Below, in pieces: positions 8,684 to 17,548 of a stretch of DNA of 64,000 nucleotides. The DNA is from Martelella mediterranea DSM 17316. GTDB lineage: Bacteria; Pseudomonadota; Alphaproteobacteria; Rhizobiales; Rhizobiaceae. A program made the position numbers and the translations under genes. The notes beneath the pieces are model-generated. The model made no database searches and was not told where the DNA came from. It worked only from the letters and a program-made list of their open reading frames with translations. Position 1 is the stretch's first letter. Each line of letters opens with the position of its first letter. The stretch spans positions 105,915 to 169,914 of the forward strand of contig NZ_CP020333.1 in the NCBI RefSeq assembly GCF_002043005.1, in the 5' to 3' direction.

Positions 8684-9455
8684 CACACCCCGGATCGACG
8701 CCGATCGCTTCTGCGAACAATATCTCGCCTCCGTCCATGATCTGATGACGCGGGTGATGCGCGAGGAGCGCGAGGCGCTCGACGCCGCCGCGGACAAGCT
8801 CGCCGACCAGGTGGCCGCCGACCGGCTGATCCATATCTTCGGGCCGGGCGGTCATTCCAATCTGGCTTCCCAGGAAGTGTTCTTCCGCGCCGGCGGACTG
8901 ATGCATATCAGCGCGATCCTTGATGAGGGCACGCTGCTTTCCAACGGCGCGCTTCGCTCCATGGCGATCGAGCGGCTTCCGGGTTATGGCAGGATCGTGA
9001 TTGCCGATCGCGGGTTGGGCGAGGCCGATCTGCTCATCCTCGTCAATGCGTATGGCATCAACGCCGCGCTGATCGATGCGGCGCTGGAGGCCCGGCGGCG
9101 CGGGGCCTTCGTGATCGGCGTTTCATCGCGTGAGCACGCCGCCAACTCCGCGCCGGAACACCCCGCCAGACATCCGACAAGGCAGAACCTGCACGACATC
9201 GTCGATATCGCCATTGATACCAAGGTGCCGATCGGCGATGCCGTTGTCAGCCTGCCGGGCATGGGCGAGAACATTGCCGCCATATCCACCTTCGCCAACG
9301 CCTTCACGCTCAACAATCTGATGATCCGCACGGTCGCCAAGCTGGTGGAGCGAGGGATAGAGCCGCCGGTCTGGCGCTCCGGCAATGCACCTGGCGGCGA
9401 CGAGGCCAACAGCCGGTTCATCGGCGCTTTTCGGGACCGGGTGAGGGCGCTTTGA
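8673..9455 (+). CDS. SIS-domain phosphosugar-binding protein
   Basis: A SIS-domain protein of 260 residues, the fold used by phosphosugar isomerases and sugar-phosphate-sensing regulators. The phosphate-binding loop is seen at IFGPGGHSNLAS (55-66), and a later helix-strand pattern LLILVNAYGINAALIDAALEA matches the domain core. There is no DNA-binding domain, so it is more likely an enzyme. ATG 8673 lies inside the last codons of nagB, and the gene ends in a TTGA shared with nagA, so translation is tightly coupled. In this context it probably isomerises, binds or de-aminates an amino-sugar phosphate; the exact reaction is unknown. Confidence 0.8.
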   Translation: MPDSTPRIDADRFCEQYLASVHDLMTRVMREEREALDAAADKLADQVAADRLIHIFGPGGHSNLASQEVFFRAGGLMHISAILDEGTLLSNGALRSMAIERLPGYGRIVIADRGLGEADLLILVNAYGINAALIDAALEARRRGAFVIGVSSREHAANSAPEHPARHPTRQNLHDIVDIAIDTKVPIGDAVVSLPGMGENIAAISTFANAFTLNNLMIRTVAKLVERGIEPPVWRSGNAPGGDEANSRFIGAFRDRVRAL

Positions 9456-10597
9456 GCCATGCCGTCAAAGGCATCGACGCCCTGACGGGCAGGCCGCTTT
9501 CCCTGGAAATCCTGAACGGGCGGATTGCCGCGATCGGCGAGGCCAGCGGAGCGTCGAACCTTTATCTTGCGCCGGGATTGATCGACCTCCAGGTGAACGG
9601 CTATGCCGGGTTCGACGTCAATGCCGGCGGGGTGACGCCGGACCTGATGCTGTCGCTCTGCCAGGCGCTCGCCGCTGTCGGGGTCACCACATGGCTGCCG
9701 ACGATCATCACGGCGTCGGAGGCCTCCATCACGGCGGCACTTTCCGCAATTGCCGCAGCGCGCAAAGCCGAGCCGCTGGTGGCGGATATGGTGCCGGGCG
9801 TCCATGTCGAGGGCCCCTCTATTTCGACCGTCGACGGACCGCGCGGCGCGCATCCGCTGGCCCATGTCCGTCCGCCTTCGATCGAAGAGTTCGAACGCTG
9901 GCAGGCGGCGTGCGACGGGCTGGTGATCATGGTCACGCTGGCGCCCGAGCATGAAGGCGCTTGCGCCTATATCGCGGCGCTTGCCGCGCGTGGCGTCCAT
10001 GTCGCCATCGGCCATACGGCCGCGACGGCGGAAGAGATACATGCCGCGGCGGAGGCCGGTGCGCGGATCTCCACCCATCTCGGCAATGGGGCTGCAAGCC
10101 TGTTGCCGCGCCATCCGAACTTCATTTGGGCGCAGCTTGCCGATGATCGGCTTTGCGCCGGCCTGATCGCCGATGGCCACCATCTGCCCGCCGATACGCT
10201 GAAGGCGATGCTGCGTGCCAAGGGTCGCGATCGCGCCTTTCTGGTCTCCGACACGGTGGCGCTCGCGGGCATGCCGGCCGGTATGTATCACCAGCCCGTC
10301 GGCGGCGATGTCGCGGTCTCGGATGAGGGCCGCGTCAGCCTTGCCGGAACGCCCTATCTGGCGGGCGCTGGCCATCCACTGGCGACCGATATCGCAAGGG
10401 CCGTCGCCATGACCGGCCTGCCACTTGCCGAAATCCTGCCGCTAGCCACACTTAATTCCGGTCGTTTCGTCGGCGGGCGCGGCGTTCTGGACGTTGGGGC
10501 GCGTGCGGACTTTATCCGCTTCGCCTGGAAGCAGGGCGACGACGCGCTCGATATCAGCGAGACCTGGGTTGCAGGAAAGAAGGTGTTTGAGCGATGA
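9452..10597 (+). CDS. nagA: N-acetylglucosamine-6-phosphate deacetylase
   Basis: An amidohydrolase of 381 residues that removes the acetyl group from GlcNAc-6-phosphate, making the substrate for NagB. Visible family motifs are PGLIDLQVNGYAG (41-53), the metal-binding Glu120 in HVEGP, His188 in GHTA, His209 in STHLGNGA and the catalytic Asp267 in VSDT. Length is normal for NagA. The start is TTG 9452, overlapping the previous stop as TTGA with a GAGGG just upstream; no in-frame ATG lies nearby. It overlaps the next gene by 4 bp (ATGA). The nagB and nagA pair defines this operon as amino-sugar catabolism, but no sugar kinase gene is present in the cluster. Confidence 0.92.
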   Translation: MSHAVKGIDALTGRPLSLEILNGRIAAIGEASGASNLYLAPGLIDLQVNGYAGFDVNAGGVTPDLMLSLCQALAAVGVTTWLPTIITASEASITAALSAIAAARKAEPLVADMVPGVHVEGPSISTVDGPRGAHPLAHVRPPSIEEFERWQAACDGLVIMVTLAPEHEGACAYIAALAARGVHVAIGHTAATAEEIHAAAEAGARISTHLGNGAASLLPRHPNFIWAQLADDRLCAGLIADGHHLPADTLKAMLRAKGRDRAFLVSDTVALAGMPAGMYHQPVGGDVAVSDEGRVSLAGTPYLAGAGHPLATDIARAVAMTGLPLAEILPLATLNSGRFVGGRGVLDVGARADFIRFAWKQGDDALDISETWVAGKKVFER

Positions 10598-11868
10598 TCC
10601 AAGCTGGCGCCGCTGTCATCGATATCACGCCGCCGCCGGGGCTTGCCATGTCGGGATTTGCCGCACGCTGCGGGCCGGCGGAGGGTGTGCATGATCGGCT
10701 GACGGCGCGGGCGCTGGCGATCGGCGACACCGCCATCGTCGTGGCGGATGTGATCGGCATCGATGCCGCCATGGCGGCCCGGATACGCAAGCGCTCTGTC
10801 CTGCTGGCCGACAGTATCGTTGTCGCCGCGCTGCACAATCATGGCGGTCCTCCCTCCATGGCCGGCCGGCTCAGTATCGCCGCCGATCCGGCCTTTCTGG
10901 AACGGCTGGAGGATGCCTGCGTTGCGGCGCTCGACAAGGCTGCGGCATCCCGAAAACCGGCGCGGCTCGAGATTGCCGAGGGCGTCGATCCAGATGTCGG
11001 GCGCAACCGCCGCCACGTCGGCGGCCCGGTCGATCGGGCTCTGCCGCTGCTGCGGGCGCGCGGCGCGGAGGATGGGCGGACCATCGCGTTTCTCATTTCC
11101 TATGCCTGCCACCCGGTGGTGCTCGGCGCCGACAATCTGCAATGGACAGCCGACTATCCGCACTTCGTGCGCCACGCGCTGGAAGAGGCGGAGCCCGGTG
11201 CGGTGGCGCTGTTTCTGACCGGCTGCGTTGGCGATGTGAATACAGGCCATTCCGCCGCCGCTTCGGTTTCGCTCGCCCGTGATGAGGCCCGCACCTATGC
11301 CGCGGCCGCACGCATCGGCCGCAAGATTGCCGCCTGCGCCCTTCAGGCGCCGGCACGGCCGGTCAATGGCCCCGTTGCGGCCGTCTCCGGCGTTGTCACG
11401 CTCGACTTCCAGCGGCGCGAAACCGTGCCAGTCGCGGATCTTGCGCAAGCATGGTCAAAAGAACGCGAAACGGCGGAGCCGGCACGCAGGAGCCTGCTCG
11501 GCTACTGGATAGAATGGGCGCAAACGGTTGCACGTTCAGCGCCGGAACCGCTCTCGGCGCGCGTGACGGTCTTCGACTGGGGCGGCGTTTTGCTGATTGC
11601 GCTTCCGGGAGAAATCTTTGCTGAAACGGCGCTCTTCCTGCGCACCCTGCCGGGCGTCGGCGCGGGGGCCTTCCTTGTCGGCTTCGCCGAGGACAATCCC
11701 GGCTATATTCCGCCGGAAAGCGAGTATGTCCATGGCGGATATGAGGTTGACGAGGCGCATCGCTACTATGGCCAGTCCATGAGCTTCGCGCCGGGATCGG
11801 CCGAGGCGCTGGCGCAATGCGCGGCGGCTCTCGTTGGAGGGGCGGCAGAGAATTCCCGTAGCGGCTGA
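10594..11868 (+). CDS. Ceramidase-like (neutral/alkaline, N-terminal domain) hydrolase
   Basis: A 424-residue protein matching the N-terminal catalytic domain of neutral/alkaline ceramidases, which are zinc amidases. The opening AAVIDITPPPG, the zinc-site-like LHNHGGP (80-86) and YACHPV (170-175) are present. The segment aligned to the ceramidase nucleophile reads TGCVGDVN (209-216), without the expected serine, as in many uncharacterised bacterial relatives. There is no signal peptide, unlike secreted ceramidases, so it probably works in the cytoplasm. Coupled to nagA by a 4-bp overlap, it may hydrolyse an amide on an N-acylated amino sugar or another product of the imported compound; this is inference. 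It ends just before the transporter promoter. Confidence 0.75.
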   Translation: MIQAGAAVIDITPPPGLAMSGFAARCGPAEGVHDRLTARALAIGDTAIVVADVIGIDAAMAARIRKRSVLLADSIVVAALHNHGGPPSMAGRLSIAADPAFLERLEDACVAALDKAAASRKPARLEIAEGVDPDVGRNRRHVGGPVDRALPLLRARGAEDGRTIAFLISYACHPVVLGADNLQWTADYPHFVRHALEEAEPGAVALFLTGCVGDVNTGHSAAASVSLARDEARTYAAAARIGRKIAACALQAPARPVNGPVAAVSGVVTLDFQRRETVPVADLAQAWSKERETAEPARRSLLGYWIEWAQTVARSAPEPLSARVTVFDWGGVLLIALPGEIFAETALFLRTLPGVGAGAFLVGFAEDNPGYIPPESEYVHGGYEVDEAHRYYGQSMSFAPGSAEALAQCAAALVGGAAENSRSG

Positions 11869-11897
11869 CGCGGCGGGAAAGTGCGGTTTCGTGTCGC

Positions 11898-11924
11898 TTG
11901 ACACGCAACCGGTTGCATGAGAAC
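11898..11924 (+). promoter_or_regulatory. Internal promoter with LacI operator before the ABC importer
   Basis: TTGACA at 11898-11903 is followed by GCAACCGGTTGC (11905-11916), the same core as the site in front of nagB and in the same position relative to the -35. The repressor encoded at 6704-7738 therefore probably controls the transporter genes as well as the enzyme genes. A poor -10 follows near 11919-11924. Confidence 0.72.
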
Positions 11925-11957
11925 GTGTTTGATAAAATCAAAATGGGGAACCCGATC

Positions 11958-13259
11958 ATGAAATGCACATCATCCAGTCACGCGAAATCCGTACGTCTTC
12001 TCGGCCTCGGCGTTGCCACCGGAACGTTGATGCTGGGCAGCCTGTCGGCCGCCTCGGCCGAAACCCTGACGATCTGGGGCGGCTATCCGGAAATGGCGCC
12101 GTTCTACGAACACGTTGCAGAGGGCATGAAGGACGAATATCCCGATCTCGACGTCAATATCGAGACGATCGCTTTGCGCGAGCATGAGAAACGCGTCGCC
12201 CTCGGGCTGACCTCGGGCGGCAACGGCACCATGGTGATCGAGCTCGCCGGTTCCACTGCCACCCGCTATCTCGAAAACGACCTGCTGCCGGCCGCACCTG
12301 AAGAGATGGCCGAATTCGTCAAGGATCCTGCCAATTTCGGTGCGTTCTTCTCGAATACGGCAAGCTATGACGGCACGGTCTACGGCATGCCGCTGTTTCG
12401 CGGACAAGGCGCCCTGTTCTACAACACCGACATGTTCGCCGCCGCCGGCCTCACCGAGCCGCCGCAGACCATGGAGGATTTCACCGACTACGCCGTGAAG
12501 CTGACCGAGCGTGATGCTTCCGGCAAGCCCGAAGTCTCGGGCTGGAGCCTCCGGCTCTCTGGCGGCGGTCAGGGTATTGCCGAAAAGTTCTGGATCAATC
12601 TATTCCAGTATGGCGGGTCGCTGCTGGTCGAGACCGATGACGGCATGTGGAAGCCGGATTTCGCCAATGAGGCCGGCCGCAAGGCGCTCGGGCAGTATCT
12701 CGACAACATCTATGTCGAGAAGACGGTGACACCCGAAATGCCGGCCGATGCCGACGCATTCGAGCGCGGCCAGACGGCCATGTTCATCCGCGAATCCTGG
12801 GTTATCGGCGATATCGCCGCCAAGGCGCCGGACCTGAACTATGCCACCGCCCCGCTGCCCGTCGGATCGATCGCGCTGCCGACAAACCTCTATGTTTCCG
12901 GAGACAACCAGGATCTCGGCTGGGCCTTCGCGAAGGCGGCCAACGAGCCCGAAAATCTCGTCTGGTTGCTCGAGAATATCGGCTGGCTGCCGAACCGCTC
13001 CGGCATCGACTACTCGTCGGTCACCGATCAACAGCCGGCCTTCGCCGCCTTTGTAGACTATCCGGAAGGCTACGAATTCTTCACGCTGCCCTCCATCGGC
13101 CCGATCGAGGAAATCCTGACGCGGGTTGCAGCGCAGCTCGTCGAGGCCTTCGGCAACCCCTCGCTTGCCGGCGACGATGCCGCGATCGACGCGGTTCTGG
13201 CCGAGGCGAGTGCGGAAGTCGAGAAGATCCTCGACCGCGAAGGCCTGCTTGCCAAATAA
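11958..13259 (+). CDS. Sugar ABC transporter substrate-binding protein
   Basis: A family-1 extracellular solute-binding protein (433 residues) that would capture a sugar in the periplasm for the importer encoded next. ATG 11958 is chosen because GGGGA lies eight bases upstream and the protein then has a clear signal peptide: basic start, hydrophobic VRLLGLGVATGTLMLG and SAASAET before the mature LTIWGGY. The body shows typical features such as GMPLFRGQGALFYN and a lengthy C-terminal domain rich in Trp and Asn. Expression is probably controlled by the LacI site 42 bp upstream. The ligand is unknown; an N-acetylated amino sugar or oligosaccharide is inferred from nagA and nagB. Confidence 0.88.
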   Translation: MKCTSSSHAKSVRLLGLGVATGTLMLGSLSAASAETLTIWGGYPEMAPFYEHVAEGMKDEYPDLDVNIETIALREHEKRVALGLTSGGNGTMVIELAGSTATRYLENDLLPAAPEEMAEFVKDPANFGAFFSNTASYDGTVYGMPLFRGQGALFYNTDMFAAAGLTEPPQTMEDFTDYAVKLTERDASGKPEVSGWSLRLSGGGQGIAEKFWINLFQYGGSLLVETDDGMWKPDFANEAGRKALGQYLDNIYVEKTVTPEMPADADAFERGQTAMFIRESWVIGDIAAKAPDLNYATAPLPVGSIALPTNLYVSGDNQDLGWAFAKAANEPENLVWLLENIGWLPNRSGIDYSSVTDQQPAFAAFVDYPEGYEFFTLPSIGPIEEILTRVAAQLVEAFGNPSLAGDDAAIDAVLAEASAEVEKILDREGLLAK

Positions 13260-13285
13260 GCCGGTTCGGTTTCTCATATGAATGC

Positions 13286-13333
13286 CGTCTCCGGGACCGA
13301 CGCGTTCCGGAGACGATTGCCCGCCCGGCGGGC
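13286..13333 (+). terminator. Two tandem hairpins after the binding-protein gene
   Basis: CGTCTCCGG (13286-13294) pairs with CCGGAGACG (13307-13315), a 9-bp perfect stem. A second compact stem, GCCCGCC against GGCGGGC, follows at 13319-13333. No T-run follows, so full termination is unlikely. Such hairpins after binding-protein genes usually protect the upstream mRNA and reduce expression of the permease genes. Confidence 0.6.
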
Positions 13334-13392
13334 GCGTGCCGGCAGCCGCAGGGTTTGCCGCCGGTCGGATTTCTCACGATAGGCCTTGCACC

Positions 13393-14280
13393 ATGCTAAA
13401 ACGCAAGCGATGGATTTTCGCGATCCTTGCACTCCTGCCGACACTGGCGATCTTCGCCTATGTGCGGATGTATCCGATCATCGACATCCTGAGGCTCAGC
13501 CTTCACCGCTGGAACATCCTGTCGAAGAACAAGCCGTTCATCGGGCTTGAGAATTTCCGTGAGCTGATGAGCGACAACCTGTTTCTCACCTCGCTGATGA
13601 ACACGACGATCATCGCCTTCGGCGTGCTCGCGATCACGATCCCGCTCGGCATGGTTATCGCCGCGCTGATCTTCCATCGCACCCGCACGCGCATGTCAGG
13701 CTTTTACGAAACCTCGATCTTCATTCCGCACATCGTCTCGCTGGTGCCGGCGGCGATGGCCTGGAAGTGGATCTTCGATGCGCGCCTCGGCCCGCTCAAC
13801 GCGCTCCTGTCGGCCTTCGGCATCGAGCCGCAGGCCTGGCTGTTCGATCCGGTGCTGTCGGTCGTCTGTGTAATCGTGCTGTGTTCGTGGCAGGCGCTGG
13901 GATACGCGGTGCTGATCTACCTCGTCGGCTTCAAGAACCTGCCCGTCTCGCTCTATGAGGCGGCGAAGCTTGACGGCGCTTCGGGTCCGAAATCCTTCTG
14001 GTATCTCTCTATACCGATGCTGAAGCCGATCACGCTCTATGTCTCGGTGGTGACGCTGGTTTCCGGCTTCAATGTCTATGCCCAGCCCTTCGTGCTCGCC
14101 TCCGACAGCCAGGGCGCGCCCGGCCGGCAGGTGCGTGTTCTGGTGCTCGACATGCTGGAAAACAGCTTCCGCAACTATCGCGTCGGCTATGCGGCGTCCG
14201 AAGCGGTCGTGCTGCTGGTCATCGTGCTGGTGCTGACGCTCATCCAGTTCACCATGTTGCGCGAGAAGGGCAAGGCATGA
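13393..14280 (+). CDS. Sugar ABC transporter permease, MalF type
   Basis: An inner-membrane permease of 295 residues with about six hydrophobic segments, the first at WIFAILALLPTLAIFAYV. The coupling EAA loop is seen at YEAAKLDGASGPKSFWYLSIP, which docks the ATPase. ATG 13393 follows a weak ribosome site; longer starts upstream would add a non-membrane, low-quality leader that overlaps the hairpins. It overlaps the next permease gene by 4 bp, as expected for a heterodimeric translocation pore. Confidence 0.88.
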   Translation: MLKRKRWIFAILALLPTLAIFAYVRMYPIIDILRLSLHRWNILSKNKPFIGLENFRELMSDNLFLTSLMNTTIIAFGVLAITIPLGMVIAALIFHRTRTRMSGFYETSIFIPHIVSLVPAAMAWKWIFDARLGPLNALLSAFGIEPQAWLFDPVLSVVCVIVLCSWQALGYAVLIYLVGFKNLPVSLYEAAKLDGASGPKSFWYLSIPMLKPITLYVSVVTLVSGFNVYAQPFVLASDSQGAPGRQVRVLVLDMLENSFRNYRVGYAASEAVVLLVIVLVLTLIQFTMLREKGKA

Positions 14281-15158
14281 CCGATTTCGCCGAACTGACC
14301 GAAGCGGAGCACGCCGCCGGGCGGCGGCTGAGAGCCCGCAAGCGCGCCGTCAACATCGCAATCGACGTGTTCCTGACGCTGTTTTCGATCGCCATGCTGC
14401 TGCCGCTGGTGTTCCTCATCGCCAATGCGTTCAAGACGCCGGCCGAAATGCTTGCCTGGCCGCCAACCATCGTGCCGCATGATCCGACGCTTGAGAATTT
14501 CAGGGCCGTGCTCGGCGAAACGCCGCTGTTGCGCTGGATCCTCAACAGCGTGTTGTTTGCGATCATGTCGTCGATCGCGATCATCGCGACCTCGTCGATC
14601 GCCGGCTACATCTTTGCGAAGTTCCGCTATCGCAGCCTCAACGTCATCTTCGCGCTGTTCCTCGCAACCGCCATCGTGCCGTTCGAGGTCTATATGATCC
14701 CGCTCTATTTCCAGGTCAAAAGCCTTGGTCTGCTCAACTCGGTCTGGGGGCTGCTGATCGGCTATCTGGTGATGAGCTTCGGTATCTTCCTGATCCGCCA
14801 AAACGTCATTCATTCCATACCGGACGAGCTTCTGGAGGCTGCAAGGCTTGATGGCGCGAGCGAATTCTGGATTTTCGTCCATGTCGTCTTTCCGCTGCTC
14901 AGAGGCGCGCTCGGAGCGCTCGGCGTACTCGCCTTCTTCCAGGCATGGACGGCCTTTGCCTGGCCGATGATCGTCGCCACGACCCGGTCGAGCTATACGA
15001 TCGAGGTCGGGCTGGCGCTGTTCCAGACGGGCTATACCGTCGATCTCGGCAAGCTCTCCGCTGCATCGGCGACAGTGCTGATTCCCTCCGTCATCACCTT
15101 CATGATCCTGCGCCGCAATTTCGTGCAGGGCGTGGCCAGCACCGGGATGAAGGAATAA
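14277..15158 (+). CDS. Sugar ABC transporter permease, MalG type
   Basis: The second membrane subunit (293 residues). A 25-residue cytoplasmic leader is followed by about six transmembrane segments, the first at VFLTLFSIAMLLPLVFLIA. The EAA loop reads LLEAARLDGASEFWIFVHVV. The C-terminus VASTGMKE is close to the usual MalG-type ending. It begins within the stop codon of the preceding permease, so the two should be made in equal amounts. Confidence 0.88.
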   Translation: MTDFAELTEAEHAAGRRLRARKRAVNIAIDVFLTLFSIAMLLPLVFLIANAFKTPAEMLAWPPTIVPHDPTLENFRAVLGETPLLRWILNSVLFAIMSSIAIIATSSIAGYIFAKFRYRSLNVIFALFLATAIVPFEVYMIPLYFQVKSLGLLNSVWGLLIGYLVMSFGIFLIRQNVIHSIPDELLEAARLDGASEFWIFVHVVFPLLRGALGALGVLAFFQAWTAFAWPMIVATTRSSYTIEVGLALFQTGYTVDLGKLSAASATVLIPSVITFMILRRNFVQGVASTGMKE

Positions 15159-15160
15159 CG

Positions 15161-16390
15161 ATGGATTTTCTGGAGCGCGCGGTGGCGCTTTATTCGGCGA
15201 TCAATGCGCACACCGCTTACTGGATGCTGGCGCGGCCGGCGATCGGCCCGGGCTTCATCAACACCAAGATGAACCCGATCACGCTTGCCGATTATGGTGA
15301 TGCCGACGGCTTGCGTGGTCCGGCCTTCACCTATGGCTGGATCCAGGGCCGCGGGCTTGAGGCGCTGGCGACCCATGCCACCTGGTTCGAAAGCGAACTG
15401 CCGCCGCTTGGCGCCAAGATCGATGCCACGGCCCGGACGCTGATGTCGGCGCTGGATGGCCTTCGCGAGGCCGATGGCCATGTCTATTTCTGCTACGACG
15501 CCGACATGGTGCCGGTGCGCGGGAGTGGATCAGCCGATCTGCTGCCGCAAGAGCGCCCGGCCGATATCTTCACCTATTCGGATGCCTTTGCCGCCAAGGG
15601 GCTGGTTGCGGCCAAAAGCCGTTACGCGCCGGCGGAAGCCGGTGATACGCTCGCTGCCTTCGATCGGGTGATTTCCGCCATCGAGGATGGCCGTTTCCAG
15701 ATGGATGAAAAGCAGCCGCTTTCTGCGGAAAGCCTCGCCGATCAGGCCGATGATTTCGGTCCGCGCATGATCCTGCTGGGCGCAGCGGGAATGCTCGACC
15801 GCCTCGGCCATGCGGGACATCTTTCCTATGCCGACCGTTTCATCGCCCATGTCCTTTCCCGCCATTTCGATCCGGCCGCCGGCTTGCTGCGCAATGTACC
15901 GGGCGAAGATGCCTGCAATGTCGGCCACGGCATCGAATTCGTCGGCTTCGCGCTTGATTACCTGATCGGCAGGGACATTGCCCCCGACCTCCTGAACACG
16001 CTGGAGACGATCCTGCTGTCGTCCTTCGAAAAAGGCTTTGTCGGGCCGGGGCTCGCGCTCTCCGTCTCGTTGAAAACCGGGACAGCGATCAATCCGCTTT
16101 GCCCATGGTGGTCGCTGCCGGAGGCGATCCGCGCCGCGGCCCTGCTTTACGAACGCACGGGCAACGCCCGCACCCGCGCCGTCTGGGAAAAGGCGCATGA
16201 CGCCTTCATCGCGCATTACTGGCGCGGCACCCCGCCCGTCGCCTATCAGACGATGGATGCGGACGGACCGGTGGATTTCGTGCCGGCCACCCCGGATCTC
16301 GATCCCAATTATCACACCGGACTGAGCCTGCTTGCCGCCATCGGCGTTGCCGGGCGCGCCGGAACCTCAACTTTTGCCCACGCAGGATAA
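15161..16390 (+). CDS. AGE-family (N-acylglucosamine 2-epimerase) isomerase
   Basis: A 409-residue protein of the N-acylglucosamine 2-epimerase superfamily, an (alpha/alpha)6 barrel. The family signature is seen in the mid-region NVGHGIEFVGFALDYL, whose His256 corresponds to a conserved active-site histidine, and near the C-terminus at PNYHTGLSLLAA. ATG 15161 follows AAGGA with suitable spacing, 2 bp after the permease stop. In a cluster with nagA and nagB it could interconvert GlcNAc and ManNAc or a related hexose pair. The superfamily also contains mannose and cellobiose epimerases, so the substrate is not certain. Confidence 0.7.
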   Translation: MDFLERAVALYSAINAHTAYWMLARPAIGPGFINTKMNPITLADYGDADGLRGPAFTYGWIQGRGLEALATHATWFESELPPLGAKIDATARTLMSALDGLREADGHVYFCYDADMVPVRGSGSADLLPQERPADIFTYSDAFAAKGLVAAKSRYAPAEAGDTLAAFDRVISAIEDGRFQMDEKQPLSAESLADQADDFGPRMILLGAAGMLDRLGHAGHLSYADRFIAHVLSRHFDPAAGLLRNVPGEDACNVGHGIEFVGFALDYLIGRDIAPDLLNTLETILLSSFEKGFVGPGLALSVSLKTGTAINPLCPWWSLPEAIRAAALLYERTGNARTRAVWEKAHDAFIAHYWRGTPPVAYQTMDADGPVDFVPATPDLDPNYHTGLSLLAAIGVAGRAGTSTFAHAG

Positions 16391-16394
16391 GACC

Positions 16395-17465
16395 ATGACC
16401 TCCGTTGCTATCCAGAATGTCCGCAAGGTCTACGGCGATGTCGAAACCATCAAGGGGGTCTCCGTCGAAGTGCCGGAGGGTGCCTTCGTCGTGCTGGTGG
16501 GCCCGTCGGGCTGCGGCAAGTCCACGCTTTTGCGGATGATCGCCGGTCTGGAAGACATCTCCGGCGGCGTGATCCGCATCGGCGGCAAGGTCATCAATGA
16601 TGTCGAACCGAAGAACCGCGATATCGCCATGGTGTTCCAGAATTACGCGCTCTATCCGCACATGACGATCGCCGAGAACATGGGCTTCTCGCTGAAGCTC
16701 GCCAAGCGGCCGAAGGCGGAGATCGAGACGCGCGTCGCCGATGCCGCCCGCATCCTCGGCCTGACGGACTATCTCAAGCGCTATCCCAAGCAGCTTTCCG
16801 GCGGCCAGCGTCAGCGCGTTGCCATGGGCCGCGCCATCGTGCGCGATCCGAAGGTCTATCTATTCGACGAGCCGCTTTCCAACCTCGATGCCAAGCTTCG
16901 CGTGCAGATGCGCGCCGAGCTGAAGGACATCCATACGCGGTTCCGCACCACCACCGTCTACGTCACCCACGATCAGATCGAGGCGATGACCATGGCCGAC
17001 CAGATCGTGGTGATGCGTGACGGCGTGATCGAGCAGGTCGGCACACCGCTCGACATCTACGACTATCCGGCGAATGTCTTCGTCGCGAGCTTCATCGGCT
17101 CGCCGGCGATGAATTTCTTCGATGGCACGGTAAGCGAAGACGGCAGGGCGGTGCTGACCGCGGACGGTATCGCGCTGCCGCTGCCCGAAAGCGTGAAACC
17201 CGCGGCAGGCCTTGCCGTGCGCTATGGCATACGACCGGAGAAACTTTTTCTGGCCGATAGCGAAGCCGGCAGCATTGCGATGTCGGTCAAGTCCGTCGAG
17301 CCGACCGGTTCGGAAACCTTCATCAAGGGGGTGCTCGGCAGTCAGCAGATTTCCGTTCAACTGCGCGAGCGCGCAAGCGTGGCACCCGGTGATACGCTTA
17401 GCCTGCGCTACGCCATCGCGGATGCCCATCTCTTCGACGCAAGGACAGAGGCAGCGATCCGCTAG
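16395..17465 (+). CDS. Sugar ABC transporter ATP-binding protein, UgpC/MalK type
   Basis: The ATPase of the importer (356 residues). Walker [10 protein letters not shown] is at 36-44, the signature LSGGQ at 134-138, Walker B VYLFDEP at 154-160 and the H-loop His192 in YVTHD. The C-terminal third (about 235-356) is the MalK-like regulatory TOBE domain, with FIGSPAMNFF and YGIRPEKLFL. ATG 16395 has AGGA seven bases upstream and starts 4 bp after the epimerase stop. It is the last gene of the operon that begins at nagB. Confidence 0.93.
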   Translation: MTSVAIQNVRKVYGDVETIKGVSVEVPEGAFVVLVGPSGCGKSTLLRMIAGLEDISGGVIRIGGKVINDVEPKNRDIAMVFQNYALYPHMTIAENMGFSLKLAKRPKAEIETRVADAARILGLTDYLKRYPKQLSGGQRQRVAMGRAIVRDPKVYLFDEPLSNLDAKLRVQMRAELKDIHTRFRTTTVYVTHDQIEAMTMADQIVVMRDGVIEQVGTPLDIYDYPANVFVASFIGSPAMNFFDGTVSEDGRAVLTADGIALPLPESVKPAAGLAVRYGIRPEKLFLADSEAGSIAMSVKSVEPTGSETFIKGVLGSQQISVQLRERASVAPGDTLSLRYAIADAHLFDARTEAAIR

Positions 17466-17548
17466 ACCCACCTTCTTGCGATCCTGACCGGCGGCATGCT
17501 GCGGGGGGCAGTCTTGCGGTTTGACCGTAAACCAGCCGGGCCTGGGTG

